Part shown: positions 16,940 to 24,634 of the stretch, in pieces
How the letters are laid out: every line of letters begins with the position of its first letter
Position numbering within the stretch: the first letter of the stretch is position 1
NCBI GenBank assembly: GCA_965249645.1
Contig: CBDFML010000011.1
Span: 186,001 to 250,000 of the forward strand
Length of the DNA stretch: 64,000 bases
Reading direction: 5' to 3'
Origin: CAVOEB01 sp965249645
GTDB taxonomy: Bacteria > Pseudomonadota > Alphaproteobacteria > UBA828 > JAPUJA01
The notes under the pieces: generated by a model
What the model was told of the DNA's origin: nothing
Database searches by the model: none
Seen by the model: the letters and a program-made list of their open reading frames with translations, nothing else
Program-made: the position numbers and the translations under genes

Positions 16940-17707
16940 ATGACCGACGCCGTTCCCCGCATCGGACTGTTCGTTACCTGCCTGGTCGACCTGATGCGCC
17001 CGAGTGTCGGTTTTGCCGCGGTCAAGCTGCTGGAACAAGCGGGGTGTCGTGTCGAGGTGCCCATGAACCAGACCTGCTGCGGCCAGCCGGCCTACAACTC
17101 GGGGGCGCGGGCCGAAACCATGGCGATCGCCCGACAGGTCATCGAAAGTTTCGAGGGCTTCGACTATGTCGTCGCCCCTTCGGGTTCCTGCGCCGGCATG
17201 ATCCGCGAGCATTATCCGCGCCTGTTTGCGGCCGACGCCGCGTGGAGTGCGCGGGCCGAGGCGTTGGCGGCCAGGACCTTCGAACTCATTGGCTTTCTCG
17301 TTGACGAACGCGGGCTTACGGCGGTCGAAGGGCGTCTGAGCGCGCGCACGACCTATCACGATTCCTGCTCCAGCTTGCGCGAGATGAAGGTGCATGCCCA
17401 GCCCCGTGCGTTGCTCGCGTCGGTCGAAGGGCTAGAGCTCGTCGAACTCGCGGACGCCGAGGCCTGTTGCGGCTTCGGCGGCACCTTTTGTGTGAAATAT
17501 CCCGACGTCTCGACGAGCATGGTCGACAGCAAGCTCGACGATGTCGCGCAAACCGGTGCGGAACTTCTGCTCGCCGGCGATATGGGCTGCCTGCTCAACA
17601 TGGCAGGAAGGCTCAAACGCCAGGGCTCGCCGATCAGGGTGCGTCATGTCGCCGAAGTGCTGGCGGGCATGGCCGACGGCCCGGCAATCGGCGAAGCGGA
17701 CGGGTGA
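16940..17707 (+). CDS. lutA: Lactate utilisation protein A, (Fe-S)-binding
   Basis: A 255-residue LutA/YkgE protein with two CCG domains. The cysteine-rich motifs are NQTCCGQPAYNSGARAETM near 45 and EACCGFGGTFCVKYPDVST near 180, plus YHDSCSSLREMKV near 140. These domains bind Fe-S clusters in heterodisulfide-reductase-like electron transfer. With LutB and LutC it forms the three-protein L-lactate oxidising complex of Bacillus subtilis and relatives. It starts 7 bp upstream of the lutB ATG. Confidence 0.93.
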   Translation: MTDAVPRIGLFVTCLVDLMRPSVGFAAVKLLEQAGCRVEVPMNQTCCGQPAYNSGARAETMAIARQVIESFEGFDYVVAPSGSCAGMIREHYPRLFAADAAWSARAEALAARTFELIGFLVDERGLTAVEGRLSARTTYHDSCSSLREMKVHAQPRALLASVEGLELVELADAEACCGFGGTFCVKYPDVSTSMVDSKLDDVAQTGAELLLAGDMGCLLNMAGRLKRQGSPIRVRHVAEVLAGMADGPAIGEADG

Positions 17708-17714
17708 GGCCGCG

Positions 17715-19145
17715 ATGGAGCCCACCAGCCGCGCCTTCAAGGAAAACTCGCGAGCCGCCGTCAACGACGCGCATCTGCAGCAGGCGCTTTCCAACATGCG
17801 CAAGGGGTTCGTCGACAAGCGCGGCAAGGCCGTGGACAATCTGCCGGAGTTCGAGGCCCTGCGCGACGAGGGCCGCGACATCAAGGCCCACGTTCTTGAA
17901 AACCTCGATTTCTACCTCGAGGAGTTCGAGGCCCGCGTGGTCGAGCAGGGCGGCCGGGTCCACTGGTGTCAGACCGGGGCGGAAGCCCGCGCGACGATCC
18001 TTACGATCTGCCGCGAGGCGGACGCGAAGACGGTCACCAAGGGCAAGTCTATGATCGGCGAGGAAATCGAGATCAACGAGTTCCTCGAGGCCAACGGGAT
18101 CGAACCCGTCGAGACCGATCTCGGCGAATACATCATCCAGCTCGCGGGCGAGCCGCCCAGCCACATCATCGCGCCCGCGATCCACAAGACCCAGGACGAT
18201 GTCGCCGACCTGTTCGTCGAGCATCACGCCCGCTACGGCAAGACCGAACGGCTGGACGAGGCCCGCGCACTGGTCGACGAGGCGCGCCAGATCCTGCGTC
18301 AGAAGTTCATCGACGCCGATGTCGGCATCACCGGGGCCAACTTTCTGGTCGCCGAAACCGGCAGCGTGGTGGTGGTGACGAACGAAGGCAACGGCGACCT
18401 GACACAAACCCTGCCGCGCACCCACATCGTAACCGCGTCGATCGAGAAGCTGGTGCCCACCCTGGAGGACACCATGACGCTGCTCCGCCTGCTCGCACGC
18501 TCGGCGACGGGCCAGGAATTTTCCACTTACACCACGTTCTCGACCGGACCGAAGCGCCCGGGCGATCTCGACGGGCCCGAGGCGTTCCACGTCGTGATCC
18601 TCGATAACGGTCGCAGCGCGGCGCTGGGCGGCGAGTTCCACGATCTCCTGCGCTGCATTCGCTGTGCCGCCTGCCTCAACCACTGCCCGGTCTACCGTGC
18701 GATCGGCGGCCATGCCTACGGCTGGGTCTACTCGGGCCCGATGGGAGCGGTCTACACGCCGCTGCTGCTCGGCATCGAGGAGGCGGGCCATCTGCCCAAC
18801 GCCTCGTCCTTCTGCGGCCGCTGCGAGGCGGTTTGCCCGATGCGTATCCCGCTGCCCCGCATGATGCGCCATTGGCGCGAGCGCGAGTTCGAAGGCCGCT
18901 ACAGCGCACCGGCAGTGCGCCGCAACCTCCGGCTCTGGGCCTGGCTCGTTCGCCATCCCGCACTCTATAACCGGATGACCGCGCTGGCCGCGCGCGCTCT
19001 CCGGCTGCTCGCGGGCCGCCGCGGCCGGCTCTCTCGCCTGCCGCTGGCGGGCGGCTGGACCGTCTCGCGCGATTTGCCGGCCCCCGAAGGCCGCAGCTTC
19101 AAGGCGCTGTGGGACGCTGGTGTCCGCCCGGGACGCGGGCGATGA
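17715..19145 (+). CDS. lutB: Lactate utilisation protein B, iron-sulfur protein
   Basis: A 476-residue LutB/YkgF protein. The N-terminal LUD domain shows TVTKGKSMIGEEIEINEFLE and LVAETGSVVVVTNEGNGDL. Then come two 4Fe-4S motifs of the 2x[4Fe-4S] ferredoxin type: CIRCAACLNHCP (C314, C317, C320, C324) and CGRCEAVCPMRIPLPRM. It is the electron-carrying subunit of the lactate oxidation complex. The ATG at 17715 is chosen over longer in-frame starts inside lutA because the family sequence begins there. Its stop overlaps the lutC ATG. Confidence 0.95.
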   Translation: MEPTSRAFKENSRAAVNDAHLQQALSNMRKGFVDKRGKAVDNLPEFEALRDEGRDIKAHVLENLDFYLEEFEARVVEQGGRVHWCQTGAEARATILTICREADAKTVTKGKSMIGEEIEINEFLEANGIEPVETDLGEYIIQLAGEPPSHIIAPAIHKTQDDVADLFVEHHARYGKTERLDEARALVDEARQILRQKFIDADVGITGANFLVAETGSVVVVTNEGNGDLTQTLPRTHIVTASIEKLVPTLEDTMTLLRLLARSATGQEFSTYTTFSTGPKRPGDLDGPEAFHVVILDNGRSAALGGEFHDLLRCIRCAACLNHCPVYRAIGGHAYGWVYSGPMGAVYTPLLLGIEEAGHLPNASSFCGRCEAVCPMRIPLPRMMRHWREREFEGRYSAPAVRRNLRLWAWLVRHPALYNRMTALAARALRLLAGRRGRLSRLPLAGGWTVSRDLPAPEGRSFKALWDAGVRPGRGR

Positions 19146-19825
19146 GCGATTCCCGGGCTGCCATCCTGGCAACGATCGCCAAACGGCTGGGCCGCGGCCC
19201 ACTCGACGAGGCCGCGCGCAACGTGCTTCGCAATCGCCTGCGCGACCATGCGCCGGGCCTCATCCCGGCCCGTGCGCAACTCCCCCACGACGAGCAACTC
19301 GCGCTGTTTCAAGAGCAGGCCGAAGCGGTTGCGACGACGGTCGAGCGGCTCGATGCGATGTCGGACGTGCCCGGGGCGGTGACCGACTATCTGGCACGCC
19401 ACAACCTGCCGAGTGAAGTGGTGATGGCGCCGGACCCATCACTTGATGGCTGTCCCTGGGGCGACAAGCCGACGTTGCAGATCCGCCGGGGCGCTACGGC
19501 GGGTGACGATCTCGCCGCAGTCACCGGCGCCTTCGCGGGTATTGCGGAGACCGGTTCGTTGATGATGCTTTCGGGACCGGATACGCCGACGACGCTGAAT
19601 TATCTGCCCGACAACCATATCGTCGTGCTCCGCGCGGAGCAGGTCATGGGAACCTACGAGGAGGGCTGGACACTGTTGCGCAGTGCCGGCGCCATGCCGC
19701 GCAACGTGAACTTCGTGACCGGGCCGTCACGCACCGCGGATATCGAACAGAAAATCCAGCTCGGGGCTCATGGTCCGCGCCGGCTCCACATCGTGATCGT
19801 GGGTCCCGCCCAGGAGGACAAGTGA
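19142..19825 (+). CDS. lutC: Lactate utilisation protein C (LUD domain)
   Basis: A 227-residue LutC/YkgG protein with a single LUD domain. Typical blocks are VTGAFAGIAETGSLMMLSGP, TPTTLNYLPDNHIVVLRAEQ and the final SRTADIEQKIQLGAHGPRRL. The ATG at 19142 overlaps the lutB stop (ATGA), and its own stop overlaps the GTG of the Smr gene. It completes a full lutABC set; no dedicated lactate permease or LutR-type regulator lies beside it. Confidence 0.94.
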   Translation: MSDSRAAILATIAKRLGRGPLDEAARNVLRNRLRDHAPGLIPARAQLPHDEQLALFQEQAEAVATTVERLDAMSDVPGAVTDYLARHNLPSEVVMAPDPSLDGCPWGDKPTLQIRRGATAGDDLAAVTGAFAGIAETGSLMMLSGPDTPTTLNYLPDNHIVVLRAEQVMGTYEEGWTLLRSAGAMPRNVNFVTGPSRTADIEQKIQLGAHGPRRLHIVIVGPAQEDK

Positions 19826-20373
19826 GCGGGCGTACGGGCGAGCGCGGCCGGCGAGCCAGCCGCGATGAAAGCACGTTGTTCCGCACGGCGATGCGCGACG
19901 CGGCACCCCGGCGCGCGGATGCGCCCCTGCCCGATGCCGCGCCACCCGCGAGCGGCGCGCGCGCCCGGGAGACGCCGGCGATTGCGCCGGCTCCGGCCGC
20001 CCCGGTGCCTGTGGCTCCAGCCTTGCCCGACCTGGCACCCGGCATCTTCGCCGGGATCGACAAGCGCAGCGCGCTCCGCCTGAAACGCGGCCAAACTCCG
20101 ATCGAAGATCGCCTCGATCTGCACGGCATGACCCAGGCCGAGGCCCACCGGGCTCTGAACGGCTTCGTGGCGGAAGCCGCGGCGATTGGGCACCGCTGCG
20201 TGCTGGTGATTACCGGCAAGGGCCGCGCCGGGTCCGAGGGTGTGCTTCGGCGCATGGTACCCCACTGGCTCAACCAGGCGACGCTCCGGCCACTGATTCT
20301 GGGCGTTGCCCGGGCCCAGCCGCGCGACGGCGGCTCGGGTGCGCTTTACCTCCTGCTTCGCCGGCGTCGCTGA
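19822..20373 (+). CDS. Smr/MutS2-domain protein
   Basis: A 183-residue protein with a disordered alanine/proline/arginine-rich N-terminal half and a C-terminal Smr domain from about residue 95. The Smr domain shows DRLDLHGMTQAEAHRALNGF, then VLVITGKGRAGSEGVLRRM. The LDLHG and TGKG motifs are those of Smr endonucleases/RNA-binding domains. Whether it cuts DNA or RNA is unknown. The GTG at 19822 overlaps the lutC stop, so it is translated with the lut genes, though Smr proteins of this kind more often follow mltA in relatives; lutABC may have been inserted between them. Confidence 0.88.
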   Translation: MSGRTGERGRRASRDESTLFRTAMRDAAPRRADAPLPDAAPPASGARARETPAIAPAPAAPVPVAPALPDLAPGIFAGIDKRSALRLKRGQTPIEDRLDLHGMTQAEAHRALNGFVAEAAAIGHRCVLVITGKGRAGSEGVLRRMVPHWLNQATLRPLILGVARAQPRDGGSGALYLLLRRRR

Positions 20374-20399
20374 GCCGCAATCTCTTGGTGGCCGCCAAA

Positions 20400-20481
20400 A
20401 TCGACTTGCGAATCCCTCAAATATCTATATGTTGTGGTTTTAGACGCACATACCGCAAGACTTGGATAAAGGATCGCCGAC
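20400..20481 (+). promoter_or_regulatory. gcrA promoter region with a GANTC methylation site
   Basis: The region upstream of gcrA holds one GANTC site (GAATC at 20410-20414) and an AT-rich block ATATCTATATG around 20421-20431 that could supply the -10 element. GcrA-class regulators act at promoters carrying CcrM-methylated GANTC, so self-control is possible. The exact transcript start is not determinable. Confidence 0.45.
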
Positions 20482-20829
20482 ATGACCTGGACCCCCGAAC
20501 GGATCGCAGAAGTCGAGCGCCTGTGGAATGAGGGACTGACCACCAGCGAGATCGGGCGCCGGCTCGGCATCTCGAAAAACGCGGTGGTGGGCAAGGTCCA
20601 CCGCATGGGCCTGCCGTCGCGTCAGTCGCCGATCCAGCGCAAACCCTCGAAGATCGTGCTGGTGAAGGGGCCAACCTGCCTGTGGCCGATCGGTGATCCG
20701 GTTGAGGAAAATTTCCATTTCTGCGGCAAGGCCGTGCTCGAGAGCCGACCCTATTGCGCCGAGCATTGCGCCAAGGCCTATATCACCTCTGCGCCCAAGC
20801 GCGGATCCAGGGGCATCAGGGCCGCCTAA
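20482..20829 (+). CDS. gcrA: GcrA-family cell cycle regulator
   Basis: A 115-residue GcrA protein, an alphaproteobacterial sigma70 partner that activates promoters with methylated GANTC sites. The N-terminal helix-turn-helix reads MTWTPERIAEVERLWNEGLT, then TSEIGRRLGISKNAVVGKVH, then RMGLPSR. The C-terminal sigma-interacting domain carries CLWPIGDP and FHFCG...PYCAEHC. It is shorter than Caulobacter GcrA (over 150 residues) because the linker between the two domains is brief. RBS GGAT is modest. It stands alone, 108 bp after the Smr gene. Confidence 0.93.
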   Translation: MTWTPERIAEVERLWNEGLTTSEIGRRLGISKNAVVGKVHRMGLPSRQSPIQRKPSKIVLVKGPTCLWPIGDPVEENFHFCGKAVLESRPYCAEHCAKAYITSAPKRGSRGIRAA

Positions 20830-20864
20830 GCGGCACTCCCACCACGATGTGAAAGCGCCGGGGC

Positions 20865-21443
20865 TTAGCCGAGTGCGCGAAGCGCTTCCTGGACCACGGC
20901 GTTCAGGCGCAACCGGTCGGGCATGATCTTGGCCCCGACTCGCAAGCCGTTCAGGGTGGTGACCACAAAAACCGCGAGTGCGCGAACGTTGTGCCCGGTT
21001 TTGATTTCTCCTGCCTGCCGGGCGCGCTCGAGCGCCCGGGCGACGGCGTCCTCGAGCCGCGCAAACGCCCGGGCAATGCACTCCCTCGCCGCAGCATCCC
21101 GGGGACCCCTCTCCATCGCCGCATTCGCCATCAGGCAACCGCGCTGGTCGCGATAGATCGAGTTGTTCGCGGCCGAGACGAGCAGCGCGACCACGGCTGC
21201 GCGGGGCAGGCGGGCATCGTTCAGGCGGGCCACCAACTCTGCCATAACGGTCTCGTCGTAGCGTTCAAGTGCGGCCAGGAAGAGCGCGTGTTTGCTCGCA
21301 AAAGTCTCGTAGAGACTGCTTTTGGAGAGCCCCGTGGCGGCGAGCAGGTCGGCGAGAGAGGTGGCTTCGTAGCCCCGGCTCCAGAACAGCTGCATCGCCT
21401 GTTCCAGCGCGGTTTCTGGGTCGAATTCCCGTCGTCTAGCCAT
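20865..21443 (-). CDS. TetR/AcrR family transcriptional regulator
   Basis: A 192-residue TetR-family repressor. The N-terminal helix-turn-helix is LADLLAATGLSKSSLYETFA in about residues 30-50, preceded by FDPETALEQAMQLFWSRGYE. The ligand-binding C-terminal domain carries a cysteine in RDQRGCLMANAAMERGPRD, a feature of the reactive-cysteine YcdC/NemR-like group. Two palindromic operators lie in its divergent upstream region. The likely divergent target is not next to it now, because an IS element has inserted 60 bp beyond the operators. Confidence 0.9.
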   Translation of the reverse strand: MARRREFDPETALEQAMQLFWSRGYEATSLADLLAATGLSKSSLYETFASKHALFLAALERYDETVMAELVARLNDARLPRAAVVALLVSAANNSIYRDQRGCLMANAAMERGPRDAAARECIARAFARLEDAVARALERARQAGEIKTGHNVRALAVFVVTTLNGLRVGAKIMPDRLRLNAVVQEALRALG

Positions 21444-21458
21444 GCTCTGTCCGATTTA

Positions 21459-21474
21459 TGGACCGATCAGTTCA
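21459..21474. promoter_or_regulatory. TetR operator 1 (imperfect palindrome)
   Basis: TGGACCGATCAGTTCA, an imperfect 16-bp palindrome 16 bp upstream of the TetR start codon. With its flanks (TA before, CTAA after) it matches operator 2 at most positions. The location suits autorepression. Confidence 0.65.
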
Positions 21475-21517
21475 CTAAACATAGCACGACGAATTCGCCG
21501 CTTGAAATTAATTTATA

Positions 21518-21533
21518 TGGACCGGTTGGTCCA
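21518..21533. promoter_or_regulatory. TetR operator 2 (palindrome)
   Basis: TGGACCGGTTGGTCCA, with perfect 6-bp arms TGGACC/GGTCCA, 44 bp from operator 1. The flanks TA and CTAA are the same as at operator 1. It probably controls the divergent direction, which now faces the IS element and a broken FecR gene. Confidence 0.65.
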
Positions 21534-21592
21534 CTAACACCCGGTTCGTACATGGATCCGAGTTATGGGATCGATCCACTGTTGCTGAACCA

Positions 21593-21602
21593 CCATATCC
21601 CG
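21593..21602. repeat. Left target site duplication of the ISAs1-type element
   Basis: CCATATCCCG directly before the left terminal inverted repeat. The same 10 bp follow the right end at 23693-23702. ISAs1-family insertions make 8-10 bp duplications. Confidence 0.9.
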
Positions 21603-23692
21603 CAGGGCTAGTTTTTTGTCCGCCTGCCGAGCATCGTGAGCCGATGTCGGGGCTGGCCATTCCGTTCTCGATGTGGCAGTGTGCCGGTCATGGCGACGCT
21701 GCCGGCCCAGGATTTATCCGTTGATTTGCGCGCGGTCACGGTGCGCCCGACCTGGGGCGCGCAGGAGCACCGGCACTGGGACCGGCTGGTGGCGGAGCAC
21801 CACTACCTACCGTTTCACGGCGTCATCGGCAAAGGCCTGCGCCATGTCGCGGTGCACGGCGAGACCTGGCTCGCACTGATCGGCTGGCAGCCCGGCGCGT
21901 TCAAGCTGGCCGCACGCGATCGCTGGATCGGCTGGCCGGCGGAGCAGCAGTTCCGGCGCCTGCATCTGATCGCCAACAACTCGCGCTTTGTCATCCTGAC
22001 GCCTGGCCGGGTGCACAACTTGGCCTCGCGGGTGCTGGGGCTGAGCCTGCGGCGGCTGTCGCAGGACATCCAGGCGGTGCATGGATATCCCGTCTTTCTG
22101 GCGGAGACGTTCGTGGATGTCTCGCGCTTTGTCGGGACCTGCTACCGCGCGTCGAACTGGCGCTCGCTGGGGCTGACCCGCGGCTTTGCCCGCGAGCCCG
22201 GAGGCTCGGCGCGCTGGCGCCACCACGGCCAGCCCAAGGAGATCTTCGTGTTCGAACTGACCGACGACGCCGCCGAGGCGCTGAGCCGGACCGAGGTGCC
22301 GGCACACTGGAACGCTGAGCAACACACCGAGCCAATGGCGGCGCCGCGGCTGCGCAGCCTGTTCGAGTGTCTGGGCGAGGTGCCCGAGTGCCGCCGTGAC
22401 CGGGGCAAGCGCTACCCGCTGAACACCGTTCTGGCGATCGCCGTCGCTGCCCGTCTGGCCGGCTACCGAGGTGTGAACGCGTTCGCCCAGTTCGCCGCCC
22501 TGCTCTCCCAGGAGCAGCTCGAGGCAGTGGGTGCGTTCTGGAGCCCGAGCAAGCAGCGCTACACCGCGCCCGCAATCACCACCTTCCACAACATCCTCGC
22601 CGCGCTGCCGCCCGAGACCCTGGACAACGCCATCGGTCAGTGGACCGGCCAGCACAGCACGGCACATGCGCCTGTCGCCATGGACGGGAAGGACCTGCGA
22701 GGTGCCTCGAAGCAGACCGAAGACGGGCGCCGGATGATGGTCGCGGCGGTGGAACACGACTCCGGCATGGTCCTCGGGCAGGTGGAGGTCGACAGCAAGA
22801 GCAACGAAATCCCAGCCGTACGCGAGCTCTCCAGCAGCCTCGACCTCGCAGGCCGCATTGTCACCGTCGATGCGATGCACGCCCAGCACGAGACGGCGCG
22901 CTGCCTGCTCGGGCGCCGCGCCGACTACGTGATCAGCGCCATCAAGGACAATCAGGAAACCATCCTCGAAGACCTCAAGGCGATCGACTTCAGCGACGCG
23001 CCCTGGCACGAAACCGTCGACAAGGGCCATGGCCGCATCGAGCGCCGCCGCTGTGCCGCCGTCGACCTCTCCGGCGCCGAATGGGACGGCTACGCGAACC
23101 TCCACGGGCGCCGCCAGGCGATGCGCATCGAACGCGAGCGCGAGATCCTCAAGACCGGCAAGAGCAGCATCGAAGTGACCTGGAGCCTCACCTCGCTCGG
23201 CACAGACCGCGCCGGGCCCGAGGAGCTTCTGGCCCTGGTCCATAACCACTGGCACATCGAAAACCGGCTGCACTACGTGCGCGACTTCACCTACGACGAA
23301 GATCGCTGCCGGGCGTATGTGCGTCACCTGCCCCGCAATCTCGCCTGCCTGACCAACGTGGCCATCGCCATCGTGCGTTGTAGCGGCCGCTTCCGCTACC
23401 TGCCCGAGGCCAACCGCCACTATGCCGCCCGCGCGCAGGATGCCCTCGACGCGATCCTGATCGCGCCCACCGCATGATCCCGCAGGCGTAATCGCATAGC
23501 AGGGGGCGCAGAGACGCGCCGTCGAGCGGCGCGGTCGGACTGTCGTGCCCGCCGGGCCAGAAAACGCCGCTCGGCGGAGTCAGGCGGCTCTCATGACGTC
23601 GTCAAGCCAAGCTTGGAAACGACCCAAATCACCTTCAGCAGGTGCGCGCTCCCTCATCTCGCACCTTCAGCCCGGACAAAAAATTGTTCCTG
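21603..23692 (+). mobile_element. Complete ISAs1-type insertion sequence with a DUF4338-fused transposase
   Basis: A 2090-bp element. Left end CAGGGCTAGTTTTTTGTCCG (21603-21622); right end, read inward on the minus strand, CAGGAACAATTTTTTGTCCG (23692-23673). They match at 16 of 20 positions. It is flanked by perfect 10-bp direct repeats CCATATCCCG. It carries one gene (21690-23477) and about 195 bp of non-coding DNA at its right end, including a perfect hairpin CGCGCCG-tcgag-CGGCGCG (23515-23533). Intact ends, an unbroken gene and perfect duplications argue for a recent, possibly still active insertion. Joining the flanks restores a plain intergenic spacer. Confidence 0.92.
21690..23477 (+). 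CDS. ISAs1-family transposase with N-terminal DruA-like DUF4338 domain
   Basis: A 595-residue fusion. Residues about 30-190 form a DUF4338 (DruA-type) domain: EHHYLPFHGVIGKGLRHVAV, FKLAARDRWIGWPAEQQFRR, LHLIANNSRFVILTPGRVHN, LAETFVDVSRFVGTCYRASN. From about 217 comes a full ISAs1 transposase: the associated N-terminal domain (LFECLGEVPECRRDRGKRYP), then DDE residues D332 (VAMDGKDLRGAS), D394 (IVTVDAMHAQHETA) and a C-terminal glutamate in HWHIENRLHYVRDFTYDEDR. DUF4338 is also the DruA protein of Druantia anti-phage systems; here it probably assists transposition. The ATG at 21690 is chosen; earlier in-frame codons lack family sequence. Confidence 0.9.
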   Translation: MATLPAQDLSVDLRAVTVRPTWGAQEHRHWDRLVAEHHYLPFHGVIGKGLRHVAVHGETWLALIGWQPGAFKLAARDRWIGWPAEQQFRRLHLIANNSRFVILTPGRVHNLASRVLGLSLRRLSQDIQAVHGYPVFLAETFVDVSRFVGTCYRASNWRSLGLTRGFAREPGGSARWRHHGQPKEIFVFELTDDAAEALSRTEVPAHWNAEQHTEPMAAPRLRSLFECLGEVPECRRDRGKRYPLNTVLAIAVAARLAGYRGVNAFAQFAALLSQEQLEAVGAFWSPSKQRYTAPAITTFHNILAALPPETLDNAIGQWTGQHSTAHAPVAMDGKDLRGASKQTEDGRRMMVAAVEHDSGMVLGQVEVDSKSNEIPAVRELSSSLDLAGRIVTVDAMHAQHETARCLLGRRADYVISAIKDNQETILEDLKAIDFSDAPWHETVDKGHGRIERRRCAAVDLSGAEWDGYANLHGRRQAMRIEREREILKTGKSSIEVTWSLTSLGTDRAGPEELLALVHNHWHIENRLHYVRDFTYDEDRCRAYVRHLPRNLACLTNVAIAIVRCSGRFRYLPEANRHYAARAQDALDAILIAPTA

Positions 23693-23702
23693 CCATATCC
23701 CG
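23693..23702. repeat. Right target site duplication of the ISAs1-type element
   Basis: CCATATCCCG, identical to 21593-21602, immediately after the right terminal repeat. Confidence 0.9.
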
Positions 23703-23863
23703 CAACCCATTGTCATCGAGCGAGAAATGTCATAAACTGTCAACCTAAGTTTGCTCGAATTACCAGCTTTGGGGCGTTGCGATTTTCCGGCGAGCGCGCC
23801 CCGTCAAGACCGGATTATCCGGTTTCGCTCCGTCGGCTGCCGGAACACCGCAGGAGGGCTCCC
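23703..23863. other. Spacer between IS and fecR pseudogene
   Basis: 161 bp of pre-insertion intergenic DNA, AT-richer at 23703-23770. It would have held the promoter of the FecR-type gene before the IS separated it from the TetR operators. No clear -35/-10 pair was seen. Confidence 0.4.
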
Positions 23864-24581
23864 ATGCCGGACCGATCCAACCGAATTGTAAACCTCGAGG
23901 CCGTCTACCGATTGCTCAGCCGGCCGGCCATCGCCCTTGCACTGGCCGTGTTGCTGGTCGCAGCGGCACCGATGGGCGGCGCGCTGGCTGCCACCAACGT
24001 CGGTGACGCCTATGTCGTGGTCAATGAAGTGACCGGCACTGTCGAGGGCGGCACCCGCACGATTGAGACCAACGCTCCGGTCTACCAGGACGAAGTCATC
24101 GTCACCGGCTCCGCCGGCGCGACCGAGATAGAGTTCCTCGACGGCTCCATCCTGACCCTGGGCGAAAGCTCCTAGATCGAGCTCACCGATCTAGTCTTCG
24201 ACCCCGACCCGGCGTTGGGCTCGATGGTGCTGACGATGACCACTGGCGTCATGTCCTTCGTAACCGGCGAACTCGATTCAGGCGCCTACATCGTCAACAC
24301 GCCCTCCGCAACCATCGGCGTTCGCGGCACGGCGTTTACAGTCGTGGTCTTGGCCAACGGCTTTGTCTCGGTCACGGTCACGGCGGGCACCGTCAGGGTC
24401 ACCGCTGCGGGCGTCACCGTCACGGTCGGCGCGAGCGGCTTCCGGTGGTCTCGGCGCGGGCGCCACGGTTGGTGCCGGCGTCGCGGCTGCGGTCGGCGTG
24501 GGAATTCAGGCAGTGACCACCGAAGAAGAAGAAGCGGTGCTGAGCACCACGACCACCACGACCACGACGACGACCCAGTAG
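23864..24581 (+). pseudogene. Broken FecR-domain protein gene (amber codon plus frameshift)
   Basis: The start ATG at 23864 has a CAGGAGGG site and a signal peptide (PAIALALAVLLVAAAPMGGALA). The FecR domain follows: VGDAYVVVNEVTGTVEGG, DEVIVTGSAGATEIEFLDGS, ILTLGESS, then a TAG at 24173-24175. The same frame continues as IELTDLVFDPDPALGSMVLT and TPSATIGVRGTAFTVVV, which is standard FecR sequence, so the stop is a nonsense change (GAG to TAG would fit). Near 24441-24446 the frame shifts: the sensible tail GGLGAGATVGAGVAAAVGVG, then IQAVTTEEEE and a ten-threonine run, lies in another frame ending at 24581. Two lesions make a functional product unlikely. Confidence 0.82.
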
Positions 24582-24634
24582 CCGCGTCCTCGGATAAGCG
24601 GCAGCAAGAGACTGCGCGGGGGGATTACCGGCCG

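Noticed and set aside
17634..19202. A 522-codon reverse frame opposite lutB
   Set aside because: It is the shadow of lutB, which has full 4Fe-4S and LUD motifs.
21807..23420. A 537-codon reverse frame inside the ISAs1-type element
   Set aside because: It is antisense to the transposase, with no family resemblance.
21603..23692. A Druantia anti-phage system
   Set aside because: Only the DUF4338 domain is present, fused to a transposase inside an IS; no DruB-E or other defence genes are nearby.
24525..24581. The triplet-like ACC/ACG repeat as a possible CRISPR or minisatellite
   Set aside because: It is a short simple-sequence stretch coding the threonine run at the end of the broken FecR gene, with no spacers.
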